Positions 35,066 to 43,057 of a stretch of DNA of 64,000 nt are shown piece after piece. The stretch is from assembly GCA_963777095.1 (NCBI GenBank), contig CAVZOY010000006.1:682001-746000 (forward strand), written 5' to 3'. Each line of letters starts with the position of its first letter. The stretch's first letter is position 1. The position numbers were made by a program, and so were the translations under genes. The notes below the pieces were generated by a model. The model saw nothing but the letters and a program-made list of their open reading frames with translations, ran no database searches and was not told the DNA's origin. This DNA is from CAVZOY01 sp963777095 (GTDB taxonomy: Bacteria; Actinomycetota; Actinomycetes; Mycobacteriales; Geodermatophilaceae).

Positions 35066-36592
35066 TCAGCGCTCCGCCAGCACCGCCTCCGCAACGGGGA
35101 CGGCGGCGCCGCGGTCGGCGGGCACCAGGCCGATCCGCGTCCGGCGGTCGAGCAGGTCAGCCACCGTCCGCGCGCCCTCGTACCGGACGGCGAACCGCAA
35201 CTCCCCCACCGTCTCGTCGCGGCCCTCGACCACGCGCTCGGCGCCCAGCGCGTGCACGACCGGCGCCTCGGTGCCGTACCGCGCGACCAGCCTCTCGGGA
35301 GCCGACACCCGCGCGAGCGCGAGCCGCGGCGCGGCGCCGACCAGCGGGAGCCGCCCCGTCGTGCACGGGCGGGCAGTGAGGTCGAGCCGCTCGACGACCG
35401 CGTCCACGGCCTCCTGCGCCATGGCCCGGTAGGTGGTCAGCTTGCCGCCGACCACCGACAGGACCGGTCCGTCCCACGTCAGCAGGTGCTTGCGGGAGAG
35501 GTCGGCGGTGGCGTCCCCGGGCCCGGCGCCGGCCGACTCGGGCAGCACGAGCGGCCGCAGCCCGGCGTACGTCCCGAGGACGTCGTTGCGGGTGAGCGGC
35601 CGGACCAGCACCTGGTTCACCGTCGTCAGCAGCTGGTCCACCTCGTCGTCGGAGGTGACCGGATCGTCGTCCGGCACCGGGCCGGGCACCGGCTCGTCGG
35701 TGAGCCCCAGGTAGACCAGCCCGCCGGGCTGCGGCAGCGCGAAGACGTACCGCGTCCGCGAGCCGGGCAGCGGCACGGTCAGCGCGGCCGACGGCGAGCC
35801 GATCGCCGACGCCCGCAGCACCAGGTGCGACCCCCGCGAGGGCACCAGCTGCACGGACGGCGCCAGCCGCTGCGCCCAGACGCCGGTCGCGTTCACCACG
35901 GCGCGGGCGCGCAGCACGAACGGCGTCCCGTCGACCGCCGCGTGCACCTCGTCGCCGTCCACCGCGGTGACGTCCACGCCGGTCAGCACCCGCGCGCCGT
36001 GGGCGGCCGCCGTGCGCGCCAGCGCCACCACCAGACGGGCGTCGTCCGCGAGCTGCCCGTCCCAGAAGACGACGCCGCCTCCCCCGCCGCGCACGCCGGG
36101 CGTCAGCCGGGCGACGTCCCGCGGCGACACGCGCCGCGTCGACGGCAGGGACCGACGGCCGCCGGACACCGACAGCCGCACCGCGTCGCCGGCACGCCCG
36201 CCGACCTCGGCCAGCGCCGACACCGCGCGCCCGGCGACGTCGGGCACGAGGAAGGGCAGCGGCCGCACGAGGTGCGGCGCCGTCCGGCCCATGAGCACCG
36301 CCCGCTCGCGCGCGCTCTCCCGGGCCAGTCCGATCTCCCCGTGCGCGAGGTAGCGCAGCCCGCCGTGCACCAGCTTCGACGACCAGCGGGACGTGCCCGC
36401 GGCGAGGTCGGTGCGCTCCAGCAGCGCGACCGACAGCCCGCGCGCGGCGGCGTCCAGGGCGACGCCGGCGCCGGTCACCCCGCCGCCGACGACGACGAGG
36501 TCCAGATCGGCGAGCGCCACCGCCTCGAGGTCCCGCTCGCGGCGAGCGTGCGACAGCGCACCCGGCAGGGGCATCGCGTCCGGCTCGGGCAC
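35066..36592 (-). CDS. glpD: Glycerol-3-phosphate dehydrogenase (FAD-dependent)
   Basis: 508-residue flavoprotein that oxidises glycerol-3-phosphate to dihydroxyacetone phosphate and passes electrons to quinones at the membrane. FAD motif DLVVVGGGVTGAGVALDAA near residue 30, then GTSRWSSKLVHGGLRYLA, the family signature; substrate and FAD-site segments RAVVNATGVWAQRLAPS and VVGGKLTTYRAMAQEAVD; a C-terminal DAO_C helical domain. Full length. GTG at 36592 is six bases after TACAGT. Divergent from the FAD-linked oxidase gene with 15 bases between start codons. Confidence 0.92.
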   Translation of the reverse strand: MPEPDAMPLPGALSHARRERDLEAVALADLDLVVVGGGVTGAGVALDAAARGLSVALLERTDLAAGTSRWSSKLVHGGLRYLAHGEIGLARESARERAVLMGRTAPHLVRPLPFLVPDVAGRAVSALAEVGGRAGDAVRLSVSGGRRSLPSTRRVSPRDVARLTPGVRGGGGGVVFWDGQLADDARLVVALARTAAAHGARVLTGVDVTAVDGDEVHAAVDGTPFVLRARAVVNATGVWAQRLAPSVQLVPSRGSHLVLRASAIGSPSAALTVPLPGSRTRYVFALPQPGGLVYLGLTDEPVPGPVPDDDPVTSDDEVDQLLTTVNQVLVRPLTRNDVLGTYAGLRPLVLPESAGAGPGDATADLSRKHLLTWDGPVLSVVGGKLTTYRAMAQEAVDAVVERLDLTARPCTTGRLPLVGAAPRLALARVSAPERLVARYGTEAPVVHALGAERVVEGRDETVGELRFAVRYEGARTVADLLDRRTRIGLVPADRGAAVPVAEAVLAER

Positions 36593-36595
36593 CGG

Positions 36596-36601
36596 CAGAC
36601 T
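36596..36601 (+). promoter_or_regulatory. -10 hexamer of leaderless promoter for the FAD-linked oxidase
   Basis: CAGACT, six bases before the ATG at 36608, overlapping the glpD hexamer. CAGACT is used again on the minus strand before the gene starting at 55562. Confidence 0.5.
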
Positions 36602-36604
36602 GTA
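36599..36604 (-). promoter_or_regulatory. -10 hexamer of leaderless promoter for glpD
   Basis: TACAGT on the minus strand, six bases before the glpD GTG. It overlaps the opposite-strand -10 hexamer (36596-36601) by three bases. Confidence 0.6.
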
Positions 36605-36607
36605 GCG

Positions 36608-38242
36608 ATGCCCGACCAGGCCGAACTGACGATCCAGGGCTGGGGCCCCGCCCCCGAGGGCGGACAGACGCTGTCCAAGGCCGCCCGCCGCCATCTCGTC
36701 CGCGAGCTGGGCTGGACCCCGCGCGCGACGCCGCCGGTGCCGCTCGACGAGGTGCAGCTCAAGCCCTCGCGCCTCGAGCCGGACGTCGTCACGCGGCTCA
36801 CCGACCTGCTCGGCGAGGACAACCTGCGCACCGACCGGCACTCGCGGCTGCGGCACGCCGGCGGCAAGAGCTACCTGGACCTGCTCCGCCACCGCGCCGG
36901 CGACGCATCCGAGGCCCCGGACGCCGTCGCCGCGCCCGGCAGCACCGAGGAGACCGCCGCACTGCTCGCCGCGTGCAGCGACCTCGGCGTCGTCGTCGTG
37001 CCGTTCGGCGGCGGCACCAGCGTCGTGGGCGGTCTGACCGGCAGCGACCCGTTCGACCGGCCGTGCATCACCGTCGACCTGCGCCGGATGGCAACCGTCA
37101 CCGCGCTCGACGTCCCGTCGTCCCTGGTCACGGTCGGGCCCGGCATGCGGGGCCCGGCGCTCGAGACGGCGCTGGGCCGGCACGGGCTGACGCTGGGCCA
37201 CCTGCCGCAGAGCTGGGAGTTCGCGACGCTCGGCGGCTACGCGGCCACCCGCTCGGCCGGGCAGGCCTCGACCGGCGTCGGCCGGTTCGACGACCTGGTC
37301 GCCGGGCTCACCCTCGCGACGCCCGCCGGGGTGCTGGAGCTCGGCCACCCGCCGGCGAGCGCCGCAGGCCCCGATCTGCTCGGCCTGGCGCTCGGCTCGG
37401 AGGGCACGCTCGGCGTGATCACCGAGCTCAGCCTGCGGGTGCGGCCGAAGCCGGCGACGTCGTCGTACGAGGGATGGTCGTTCCGCACCTGGGCGGCGGG
37501 CCTCGCGGCGCTGCAGCAGCTGGCCCGGCACGACCTGCTGCCCGACGTCGTCCGGCTCAGCGACGCCGACGAGACGCGCGCCAACCTGCTCATGGCCTCC
37601 GGCGCCGGCGCCAGGGCGCTGCGCGGCACGCTGCGCACCCGCCGCCACGGCGACGGCTGCCTCCTGGTGCTCGGCTGGGAGGGCCTGCCCACGATCGTGC
37701 GGGCCCGCGCCGGCGCGGCGGCCTCCGTGCTGCGCGACAACGGCGCCATCCGGCTCGGTTCGCGGGTCGGGGAGTCGTGGCGCCGGCACCGGTTCGCGGC
37801 TCCGTACCTGCGCGACCAGCTCATGGACGCCGGGCTGCTCGTCGAGACGCTGGAGACGGCGGCGACCTGGACGGCGCTGCCCACCGTCTACGACGCCGTC
37901 CGCAACGCGCTGCGGACGTCGCTGACCCGCGAGGGCCGCCGTCCGCTCGTGATGAGCCACGTCTCGCACGGCTACGCGACCGGCGCCTCCCTGTACGTGA
38001 CCGTGGTGGCCGACCGCGACGACGCCCTGCCGCTGCAGCAGTGGCTGACGGCCAAGCGCGCGGCGACCGACGCCCTGCTGACGGCCGGCGGCACGCTCAC
38101 CCACCACCACGCCGTCGGCGCCGACCACCGGCCGTGGCTGGAGCGCGAGATCGGGCCGCTGGGCGTCGAGGTGCTGCGCGCGGTGAAGCAGCGGCTCGAC
38201 CCGCACGGCATCTGCAACCCCGGCGTGCTCCTGCCGGACTGA
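36608..38242 (+). CDS. FAD-binding oxidase, alkyldihydroxyacetonephosphate synthase-like
   Basis: 544 residues of the VAO/PCMH flavoprotein family. N-terminal FAD-binding domain with VVPFGGGTSVVGGLTG, LPQSWEFATLGGYAATRSAG and LALGSEGTLGVITELSLRVR; C-terminal cap with ARAGAAASVLRDNGAIRLGS and the GTLTHHHAVGADHRPW histidine cluster characteristic of alkylglycerone-phosphate synthases. The N-terminal WGPAPEG and YLDLLRHRAGDASEAPDAV regions also fit that group. In mycobacteria AgpS-like proteins exist without ether lipids being common, so the substrate is open, but a glyceride phosphate would match the divergent glpD partner. Confidence 0.85.
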   Translation: MPDQAELTIQGWGPAPEGGQTLSKAARRHLVRELGWTPRATPPVPLDEVQLKPSRLEPDVVTRLTDLLGEDNLRTDRHSRLRHAGGKSYLDLLRHRAGDASEAPDAVAAPGSTEETAALLAACSDLGVVVVPFGGGTSVVGGLTGSDPFDRPCITVDLRRMATVTALDVPSSLVTVGPGMRGPALETALGRHGLTLGHLPQSWEFATLGGYAATRSAGQASTGVGRFDDLVAGLTLATPAGVLELGHPPASAAGPDLLGLALGSEGTLGVITELSLRVRPKPATSSYEGWSFRTWAAGLAALQQLARHDLLPDVVRLSDADETRANLLMASGAGARALRGTLRTRRHGDGCLLVLGWEGLPTIVRARAGAAASVLRDNGAIRLGSRVGESWRRHRFAAPYLRDQLMDAGLLVETLETAATWTALPTVYDAVRNALRTSLTREGRRPLVMSHVSHGYATGASLYVTVVADRDDALPLQQWLTAKRAATDALLTAGGTLTHHHAVGADHRPWLEREIGPLGVEVLRAVKQRLDPHGICNPGVLLPD

Positions 38243-38243
38243 C

Positions 38244-38353
38244 ATGTTGATCAGGTGAGCTGATCGCTTGTGGTCCTGGCTCAGGGTCGACGGTGAGGCA
38301 GGACCACTCGAGGTGAGCCAAGACCCCCGTTGATCAGGTCACCTGATCAACAT
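38244..38353. repeat. Interspersed nested palindrome, GATCAGG family, copy 1
   Basis: Tips ATGTTGATCAGGTG (38244-38257) and CACCTGATCAACAT (38340-38353) are perfect complements; the right tip region GTTGATCAGGTCACCTGATCAAC is itself nearly palindromic. Inside, TGGTCCTGGCTCA (38271-38283) pairs with TGAGGCAGGACCA (38294-38306) with one mismatch. It fills the whole gap between two convergent genes. A second copy is at 51807. Confidence 0.85.
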
Positions 38354-39121
38354 CACGAGGTCGTGGCGATGCCGCCGTCCACCGGGATGACGGCGCCGGT
38401 CACGTACGCGCCCGCCCGGCTGGTCAGGTAGACGACGACCCCGGCCATGTCGTCGGGGCGGCCGATGCGGCGCAGCGGCGCCCGCTCGGCGATCGCGGGG
38501 CCGAAGTTCTTCAGCGTCTCGGCCATCATCTTCGACTCGAACGGCCCCGGGGCGACGGCGTTGACGGTGACGTGCCGCGGGCCGAGCTCCTTGGCCAGCA
38601 CCCGCGTCAGGTGGTGCAGCGCCGCCTTGCTCGACGAGTACGAGTAGGTGTGCATCGGCGGGACGTGCAGGCCGTCGATGCTGCCGACGTTGACCACCCG
38701 TGCCGGGTCGTCGTCGGTCCCGGCCTCCTCGAGCAGCGGCAGGAACGCCCGGGTCAGGAAGAACGGCGACTTGAGGTTCAGGTCGAGCACCTTGTCCCAG
38801 GCCGACGCCGGAAAGGTGGCCAGCGGCTCGCCCCAGGTCGCGCCGGCGTTGTTGACCAGGATGTGCAGCTCGTCCTCGCGCTCGCCGACGTCGGCGGCCA
38901 GGCGGAGGCACTCGTCCTCGCGGGAGAGGTCGGCGGGCAAGGAACGTCACCGTGCCGAGGGCGGAGAGTTCGGCGACGGCGGCGTCCCCGGCCTCCTTCT
39001 TGCGGCTGCTCACGTAGACCCGCGCCCCGGCCTGGAGCAGTCCGCGCGCCATCATCAGGCCGATGCCGCGGGTGCCACCGGTGACGACGGCGACCTTGCC
39101 GGTGAGGTCGAACAGGTCCAT
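38353..39121 (-). CDS. SDR family oxidoreductase, frameshifted
   Basis: Classical short-chain dehydrogenase of about 256 residues. Cofactor motif VVTGGTRGIGLMMARGLL, NNAGA in LHILVNNAGATWGEP, catalytic Ser in NVGSIDGLHV and YxxxK in YSYSSSKAALHHLTR, closing GAVIPVDGGIATTS. The charge pattern after the second strand (SSRKKEAG) suggests NADP(H). A surplus T near 38939 (CCTTGCC for CCTGCC) changes frame between GTVTFL and PADLSRED. GGAGGTGGGCG precedes the ATG. The substrate is unknown; the stop codon lies at the tip of the palindrome. Confidence 0.87.
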
Positions 39122-39285
39122 CGCCCACCTCCAGCCGGCCGGTCGGCGGCGGCGCCGCCCGCGCCGGGACCCTATCGACCCGCCGGTTCACCCGTTCCGG
39201 GCGACGACGCGCCTCCGGGACCGACGGGACAGTCGTGCGGTACCAGCGAGGACGGCGCACGATGCGGAGCGTCAGGAGGAACGAC

Positions 39286-39756
39286 GTGTCCGAGACCTCC
39301 ACGAGCGGCACGGCACGGCAACCAGCCGACACCCCGGCGGAGCAGGAGGTCGTGTTCCCGCCCGAGCGCACCGCGTGGATCGGCTGGATCATCTTCGCCG
39401 CTCTCATGCTCGCGCTGCTGGGCATCTTCCAACTCATCGCGGGATTCGTCGCCGTGGTCGACGAGGACTACTTCCAGATGACCGGTGCCGCACCGCTGTT
39501 CCTGGCCGTCGACCAGCAGACGTGGGGCGTGCTGCAACTGATTCTCGGGACCGTGGCGATCCTGGTCGCCGCGGGCCTGCTGTACGGCAAGGTCGTCGCC
39601 CGCGTGATCGGCCTCGGGATCGCCCTGGTCAGCGCCATCTCGAACCTGCTGGCGATCGGCGCCTACCCGCTGTGGTCGGTCATCATGATCGCGGTCGACG
39701 TCTGCATCCTCTACGCGATCGCGGTGCACGGGCGGGAGATGAGGCCGACGGGCTGA
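39286..39756 (+). CDS. Four-helix membrane protein, DUF7144-like (first of tandem pair)
   Basis: 156 residues: a polar N-terminus of about 30, then four hydrophobic helices. Distinctive residues are WIGWIIFAALMLALLGIFQL, the loop VVDEDYFQMTGAAPL, QQTWGVLQLILGTVAILVAA and ISNLLAIGAYPLWSVIMIAV. This matches a family of small actinobacterial membrane proteins; function unknown. GTG start after AGGAGGAACGAC. Its paralogue follows after 133 bases. Confidence 0.75.
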   Translation: MSETSTSGTARQPADTPAEQEVVFPPERTAWIGWIIFAALMLALLGIFQLIAGFVAVVDEDYFQMTGAAPLFLAVDQQTWGVLQLILGTVAILVAAGLLYGKVVARVIGLGIALVSAISNLLAIGAYPLWSVIMIAVDVCILYAIAVHGREMRPTG

Positions 39757-39889
39757 TCGCCCGCCCGCCGGCAGGCCCGGATCACCCGATAGGGATGACG
39801 GCCCCACCGCTCCCCTGCGCGAGGCTCCGGGTGGATGGACGCCTCCGATCGTGGACGGCGCCGTGGCTCGGGAATCGCGTGAGGTCGGC

Positions 39890-40357
39890 ATGCCTGGTAG
39901 ATCGCGTAGCGACACCCGCACGAACTGGCAGGCCGAGGCGGGCGTCCGTCCCGCCGTACCGGGCGAAGGACCGACCGGCTGGGCCGGCCTGCTGGTCTTC
40001 GCCGGCGTCATGATGGCCTTGGGAGGCCTCCTCCATGCACTCGCGGGCCTGACCGCCCTGTTCGACGACGGGTACCTCGCCGTCGGCTCCGAGTCGCTGA
40101 TCGTGAGCGTCGACTACGACGTCTGGGGCTGGGCGCACGTCCTGGTCGGCGTCGGCGCCATCGTCGCCGCTGCCCTGCTGCTGCGGGGCATCATGGCCGG
40201 TCGGGTGATGGGCGTCGTCATCGCAGCGGTGAGCGCATCGCTCCACTTCGCGTTCCTCCCCGCCTACCCGTGGTGGAGCGTCCTGGCGATCGGCTTCGAC
40301 GTCCTCGTCATCTACGCGCTCTCGATGCACGGCGCGGAGCTGAAGTCGGGCAGCTGA
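39890..40357 (+). CDS. Four-helix membrane protein, DUF7144-like (second of tandem pair)
   Basis: 155-residue paralogue of the preceding gene with the same layout: GWAGLLVFAGVMMALGGLLH, loop LFDDGYLAVGSESLIVSV, DYDVWGWAHVLVGVGAIVAA and LPAYPWWSVLAIGFDVLVIY. The aromatic positions (W in helix 1, Y after the acidic pair, W in helix 2, PxW in helix 4) are kept between the two while the rest has diverged, so the duplication is old. Role unknown. Start chosen at 39890 because of the GAGG before it; a longer form is possible. Confidence 0.72.
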   Translation: MPGRSRSDTRTNWQAEAGVRPAVPGEGPTGWAGLLVFAGVMMALGGLLHALAGLTALFDDGYLAVGSESLIVSVDYDVWGWAHVLVGVGAIVAAALLLRGIMAGRVMGVVIAAVSASLHFAFLPAYPWWSVLAIGFDVLVIYALSMHGAELKSGS

Positions 40358-40429
40358 GGAGGCACCTCGGCGAGGGACTTTCCACCCGGCAGCGGCGGTG
40401 GGCCCGGGACGTGTGCCAGCCTTCCCGCC

Positions 40430-41683
40430 ATGGACGAGTTCGCCGGGACCGCCCCGATGCCCACAGTCGGCGCCACCAGCGAGGTGGGCCGACTCCACAC
40501 CGTGATGCTGCACCGGCCCGGCCCGGAGCTGACGCGGCTGACCCCGCGCAACAACGACCAGCTGCTCTTCGACGGCGTCCCGTGGGTGGCCCGCGCACAG
40601 GAGGAGCACGACGCGTTCGCCGACGCGCTGCGGGAGCGCGGGGTCGAGGTGCTGCACGTGGCGGCGCTGCTCACCGAGGTGCTGTCCTTCCCGGCCGCGC
40701 GGGCGGAGCTCATCGGCGCCGCGGTGGACGACCCGCGCCTGGGTGCCACGCTGCAGCGGGTAGCGACCCAGCACCTGGCCGGACTCTCGCCGGAGGACCT
40801 CGCGACGACGCTCATCGCCGGCCTCGCCCACGACGAGCTGCGCGGCGGCACGGGGCTCGCCTACGAGCTCATGGACCGGTCGGACTTCGTCGTCCCACCG
40901 CTGCCCAACCTGCTGTTCACCCGCGACTCGTCGGTGTGGATCGGCGACGAGGTCGCGATCACCTCGCTGGCGATGCCCGCCCGCCACCGGGAGAGCACGA
41001 TCACCGCGGCGATCTACACCCACCACCCCCGGTTCGCCGGTGTCGAGCAGCTCTACAGCGCGGGTCTGGAGCACCTCGAGGGTGGCGACGTCCTGCTGCT
41101 GGCGCCCGGCGTCGTCGCCGTCGGCGTCGGCGAGCGGACGACGCCGGGCGGCGCCGAGCGGCTGGCCCGGCGCGCATTCGCCCGCGGGCTGGCGCACACC
41201 GTGCTCGTCGTCCCGATCGCGCAGCAGCGGGCGACCATGCACCTGGACACCATCGCCACGATGGTCGACGTCGACGCGATGGTCATGTACCCGGCGGTCG
41301 CCGACTCGCTGGTCGCCTGGACCGTCACCGCGCCCGAGGGGATCGGGGACGACGCCGAGGACGTCGAACTGCAGGTGGAGGGACCGCAGCCGTTCGTCGT
41401 CGCGGCGGCCGCCGCCATGGGCATCGACCGGCTGCGGGTGATCGACACCGGGCTGGACCCGGTCACCGCCGAGCGCGAGCAGTGGGACGACGGCAACAAC
41501 ACCCTCGCCCTCGCGCCCCGGCTGGCGGTCGCCTACGAGCGCAACACCGTGACCAACGCGGCGCTCGAGGCCGCCGGCATCGAGGTCGTGCGGATCGCCG
41601 GCTCGGAGCTGGGCAGCGGCCGCGGCGGGCCGCGGTGCATGAGCTGCCCCGTCACCCGCGACGCGCTCCCTAGCGGAGGGTGA
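40430..41683 (+). CDS. arcA: Arginine deiminase
   Basis: 417-residue guanidino-group-modifying enzyme that hydrolyses arginine to citrulline and ammonia. N-terminal SEVGRLHTVMLHRPGPEL, the substrate-binding NLLFTRDSSVWIGD, GGDVLLLAPG, catalytic His in RATMHLDTIATMVD and nucleophilic Cys in GGPRCMSCPVTRDALP are all present. Full length. No arcB, arcC or arginine antiporter gene is near, so it is not part of a standard deiminase operon; it may serve nitrogen supply or acid tolerance. CAGCCT lies seven bases before the ATG. The 3' end overlaps the convergent DUF5926 gene by 14 bases. Confidence 0.93.
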   Translation: MDEFAGTAPMPTVGATSEVGRLHTVMLHRPGPELTRLTPRNNDQLLFDGVPWVARAQEEHDAFADALRERGVEVLHVAALLTEVLSFPAARAELIGAAVDDPRLGATLQRVATQHLAGLSPEDLATTLIAGLAHDELRGGTGLAYELMDRSDFVVPPLPNLLFTRDSSVWIGDEVAITSLAMPARHRESTITAAIYTHHPRFAGVEQLYSAGLEHLEGGDVLLLAPGVVAVGVGERTTPGGAERLARRAFARGLAHTVLVVPIAQQRATMHLDTIATMVDVDAMVMYPAVADSLVAWTVTAPEGIGDDAEDVELQVEGPQPFVVAAAAAMGIDRLRVIDTGLDPVTAEREQWDDGNNTLALAPRLAVAYERNTVTNAALEAAGIEVVRIAGSELGSGRGGPRCMSCPVTRDALPSGG

Positions 41684-42608
41684 TCTGCCGGCTGAGCAGA
41701 CCCGCCCGGGCCCGGCGCTCGTCGGCGGTGAGCGGGTCGGTCTTCGCCAGCGCGGCCTCGAGTCGGGTCTGGAACTCCGCCGCCGGAGCGGCCCAGTCCG
41801 CCGCCGGGGTGTCGGCCGGCAGGTCCCAGACCGGGACGACGAGCCCGTGCGCGCGGAAGGCGCCGGCGTAGCGCGTGCCCTCCCCCAGCAGGATCTCCCC
41901 CGACGCGCGCAGCCGCGCCAGGGCGTCGAGCAGCTTCTCCTCCGGCTCCGGCCGCACCCAGCGCAGGTGCGCCCGCGCATCGGTCGGCCGCACCCAGTAG
42001 GCGGCGTCGAGGCCCTCGAGCCGCACGGTCGGCAGGATCGCCTGGTTGGCCTGCTCGAGCATCGCCTGCGCCTCGCGGCCCGCACCCGTGCCCTCCAGCC
42101 AGAAGCCGAAGTCGTCGTGCACGGTCACCTCGAACGGCGCGGAGGTGTCGAGCAGGTCCTGCAGCCGCGGACCCGACGAGCCGGCCGCACCGATCGGGCC
42201 TGGGTCGACGGGCGCCCCGGCGGGGGCCTCGAGGGCGGCGGCCAGCGCCGTCCCGAGGTCCTTGCTGACGTCGTCGGACGACGTCTGCAGCTGGACGCCG
42301 AGCAGGATGCTGCCGTCGGCTCGGACCAGGGCCGGGGTGCTGCCCGGCAGCACGCTCGCGAGGGTCAGCTCCTTGCCGTCCTTGGTGCGCAGCGGCACGG
42401 TCGCGGCCGGCACGAGCTCGCGCAGCGCCACCCAGTCCGCCTCGCCGGGCAGCCCCTCGAAGGGCCGGGTCACCGGGGGCGCGTAGCCCGAGCCGTGGCA
42501 GTGCTTGTACCGGCGGCCGGAGCCGCAGGGGCAGGGCGCCTTGGGGTTGATGTCCCCCGCGGCTGCGGACTGCGCGGACGGACGGCGGCGGGTCGCGGAG
42601 CGGGCCAT
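41670..42608 (-). CDS. DUF5926 family protein with SEC-C zinc motif
   Basis: 312 residues. The N-terminus carries a SEC-C motif, APCPCGSGRRYKHCHGSG (Cys-x-Cys-x8-Cys-His), a zinc-binding tail first known from SecA; the rest is an actinobacteria-specific alpha/beta region with FEVTVHDDFGFWLEG and WVRPTDARAHLRWVRPEPEE. Length and layout match DUF5926. SEC-C motifs mediate contact with SecB, ribosomes or other partners, but the role here is not known. The ATG is seven bases after TACGCT. Confidence 0.85.
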   Translation of the reverse strand: MARSATRRRPSAQSAAAGDINPKAPCPCGSGRRYKHCHGSGYAPPVTRPFEGLPGEADWVALRELVPAATVPLRTKDGKELTLASVLPGSTPALVRADGSILLGVQLQTSSDDVSKDLGTALAAALEAPAGAPVDPGPIGAAGSSGPRLQDLLDTSAPFEVTVHDDFGFWLEGTGAGREAQAMLEQANQAILPTVRLEGLDAAYWVRPTDARAHLRWVRPEPEEKLLDALARLRASGEILLGEGTRYAGAFRAHGLVVPVWDLPADTPAADWAAPAAEFQTRLEAALAKTDPLTADERRARAGLLSRQITLR

Positions 42609-42615
42609 GGCGTCG

Positions 42616-42621
42616 AGCGTA
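42616..42621 (-). promoter_or_regulatory. -10 hexamer of leaderless promoter for the DUF5926 gene
   Basis: TACGCT on the minus strand, seven bases before the ATG at 42608. Confidence 0.5.
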
Positions 42622-42646
42622 TGTGTCCGCCGACCGGCGTCCGCCT

Positions 42647-42652
42647 TAGGCT
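42647..42652 (+). promoter_or_regulatory. -10 hexamer of leaderless promoter for the ACT-P450 operon
   Basis: TAGGCT, six bases before the GTG at 42659. Confidence 0.55.
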
Positions 42653-42658
42653 CCCGAC

Positions 42659-43057
42659 GTGGCCGACCGACACGATCTGGACAGGCTGCTCGTCGGACTG
42701 CGACCCGCGCTGGCCGCCGAGCCGTACGTGTACGCCCTCGGTCCGGCGCCGGTCGGCACGCTGGTCTTCGCCACGATCGCCGAGGACGAGGGCCTCACCC
42801 TCGTGCTGACCCGCGACGAGGCGGAGGCCGCGGGGCTGCGGCCGGAGTGGGTGGCCGGCCGCATCACCCTGCGGGTCGACTCGCAACTGACGGACGTCGG
42901 GCTGACCGCCACGGTGAGCTCGCGCCTGGCCTCCCACGGCATCAGCTGCAACGTGATCGCCGGCTTCTTCCACGACCACCTGATGGTGCCGTGGGACCGC
43001 GCCGACGAAGCGCTGGACCTCCTCGAGCAGCTCGTCCGCGAGGCGTCGTCCGCGTGA
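42659..43057 (+). CDS. ACT domain protein (ACT_7-like)
   Basis: 132 residues with a C-terminal ACT-type fold: ITLRVDSQLTDVGLTATVSS, LASHGISCNVIAGFFHDHLM and DEALDLLEQLVREA; the N-terminal half (YVYALGPAPVGTLVFATIAE) is the conserved first domain of this small stand-alone family. ACT domains bind amino acids or related ligands; no catalytic part is attached. The stop overlaps the GTG of the P450 gene, suggesting joint translation. Confidence 0.8.
   Translation: MADRHDLDRLLVGLRPALAAEPYVYALGPAPVGTLVFATIAEDEGLTLVLTRDEAEAAGLRPEWVAGRITLRVDSQLTDVGLTATVSSRLASHGISCNVIAGFFHDHLMVPWDRADEALDLLEQLVREASSA

Noticed and set aside
38244..38353. Palindromic element as a replication origin
   Set aside because: No dnaA, dnaN or cluster of DnaA boxes nearby; a second copy exists at 51807.
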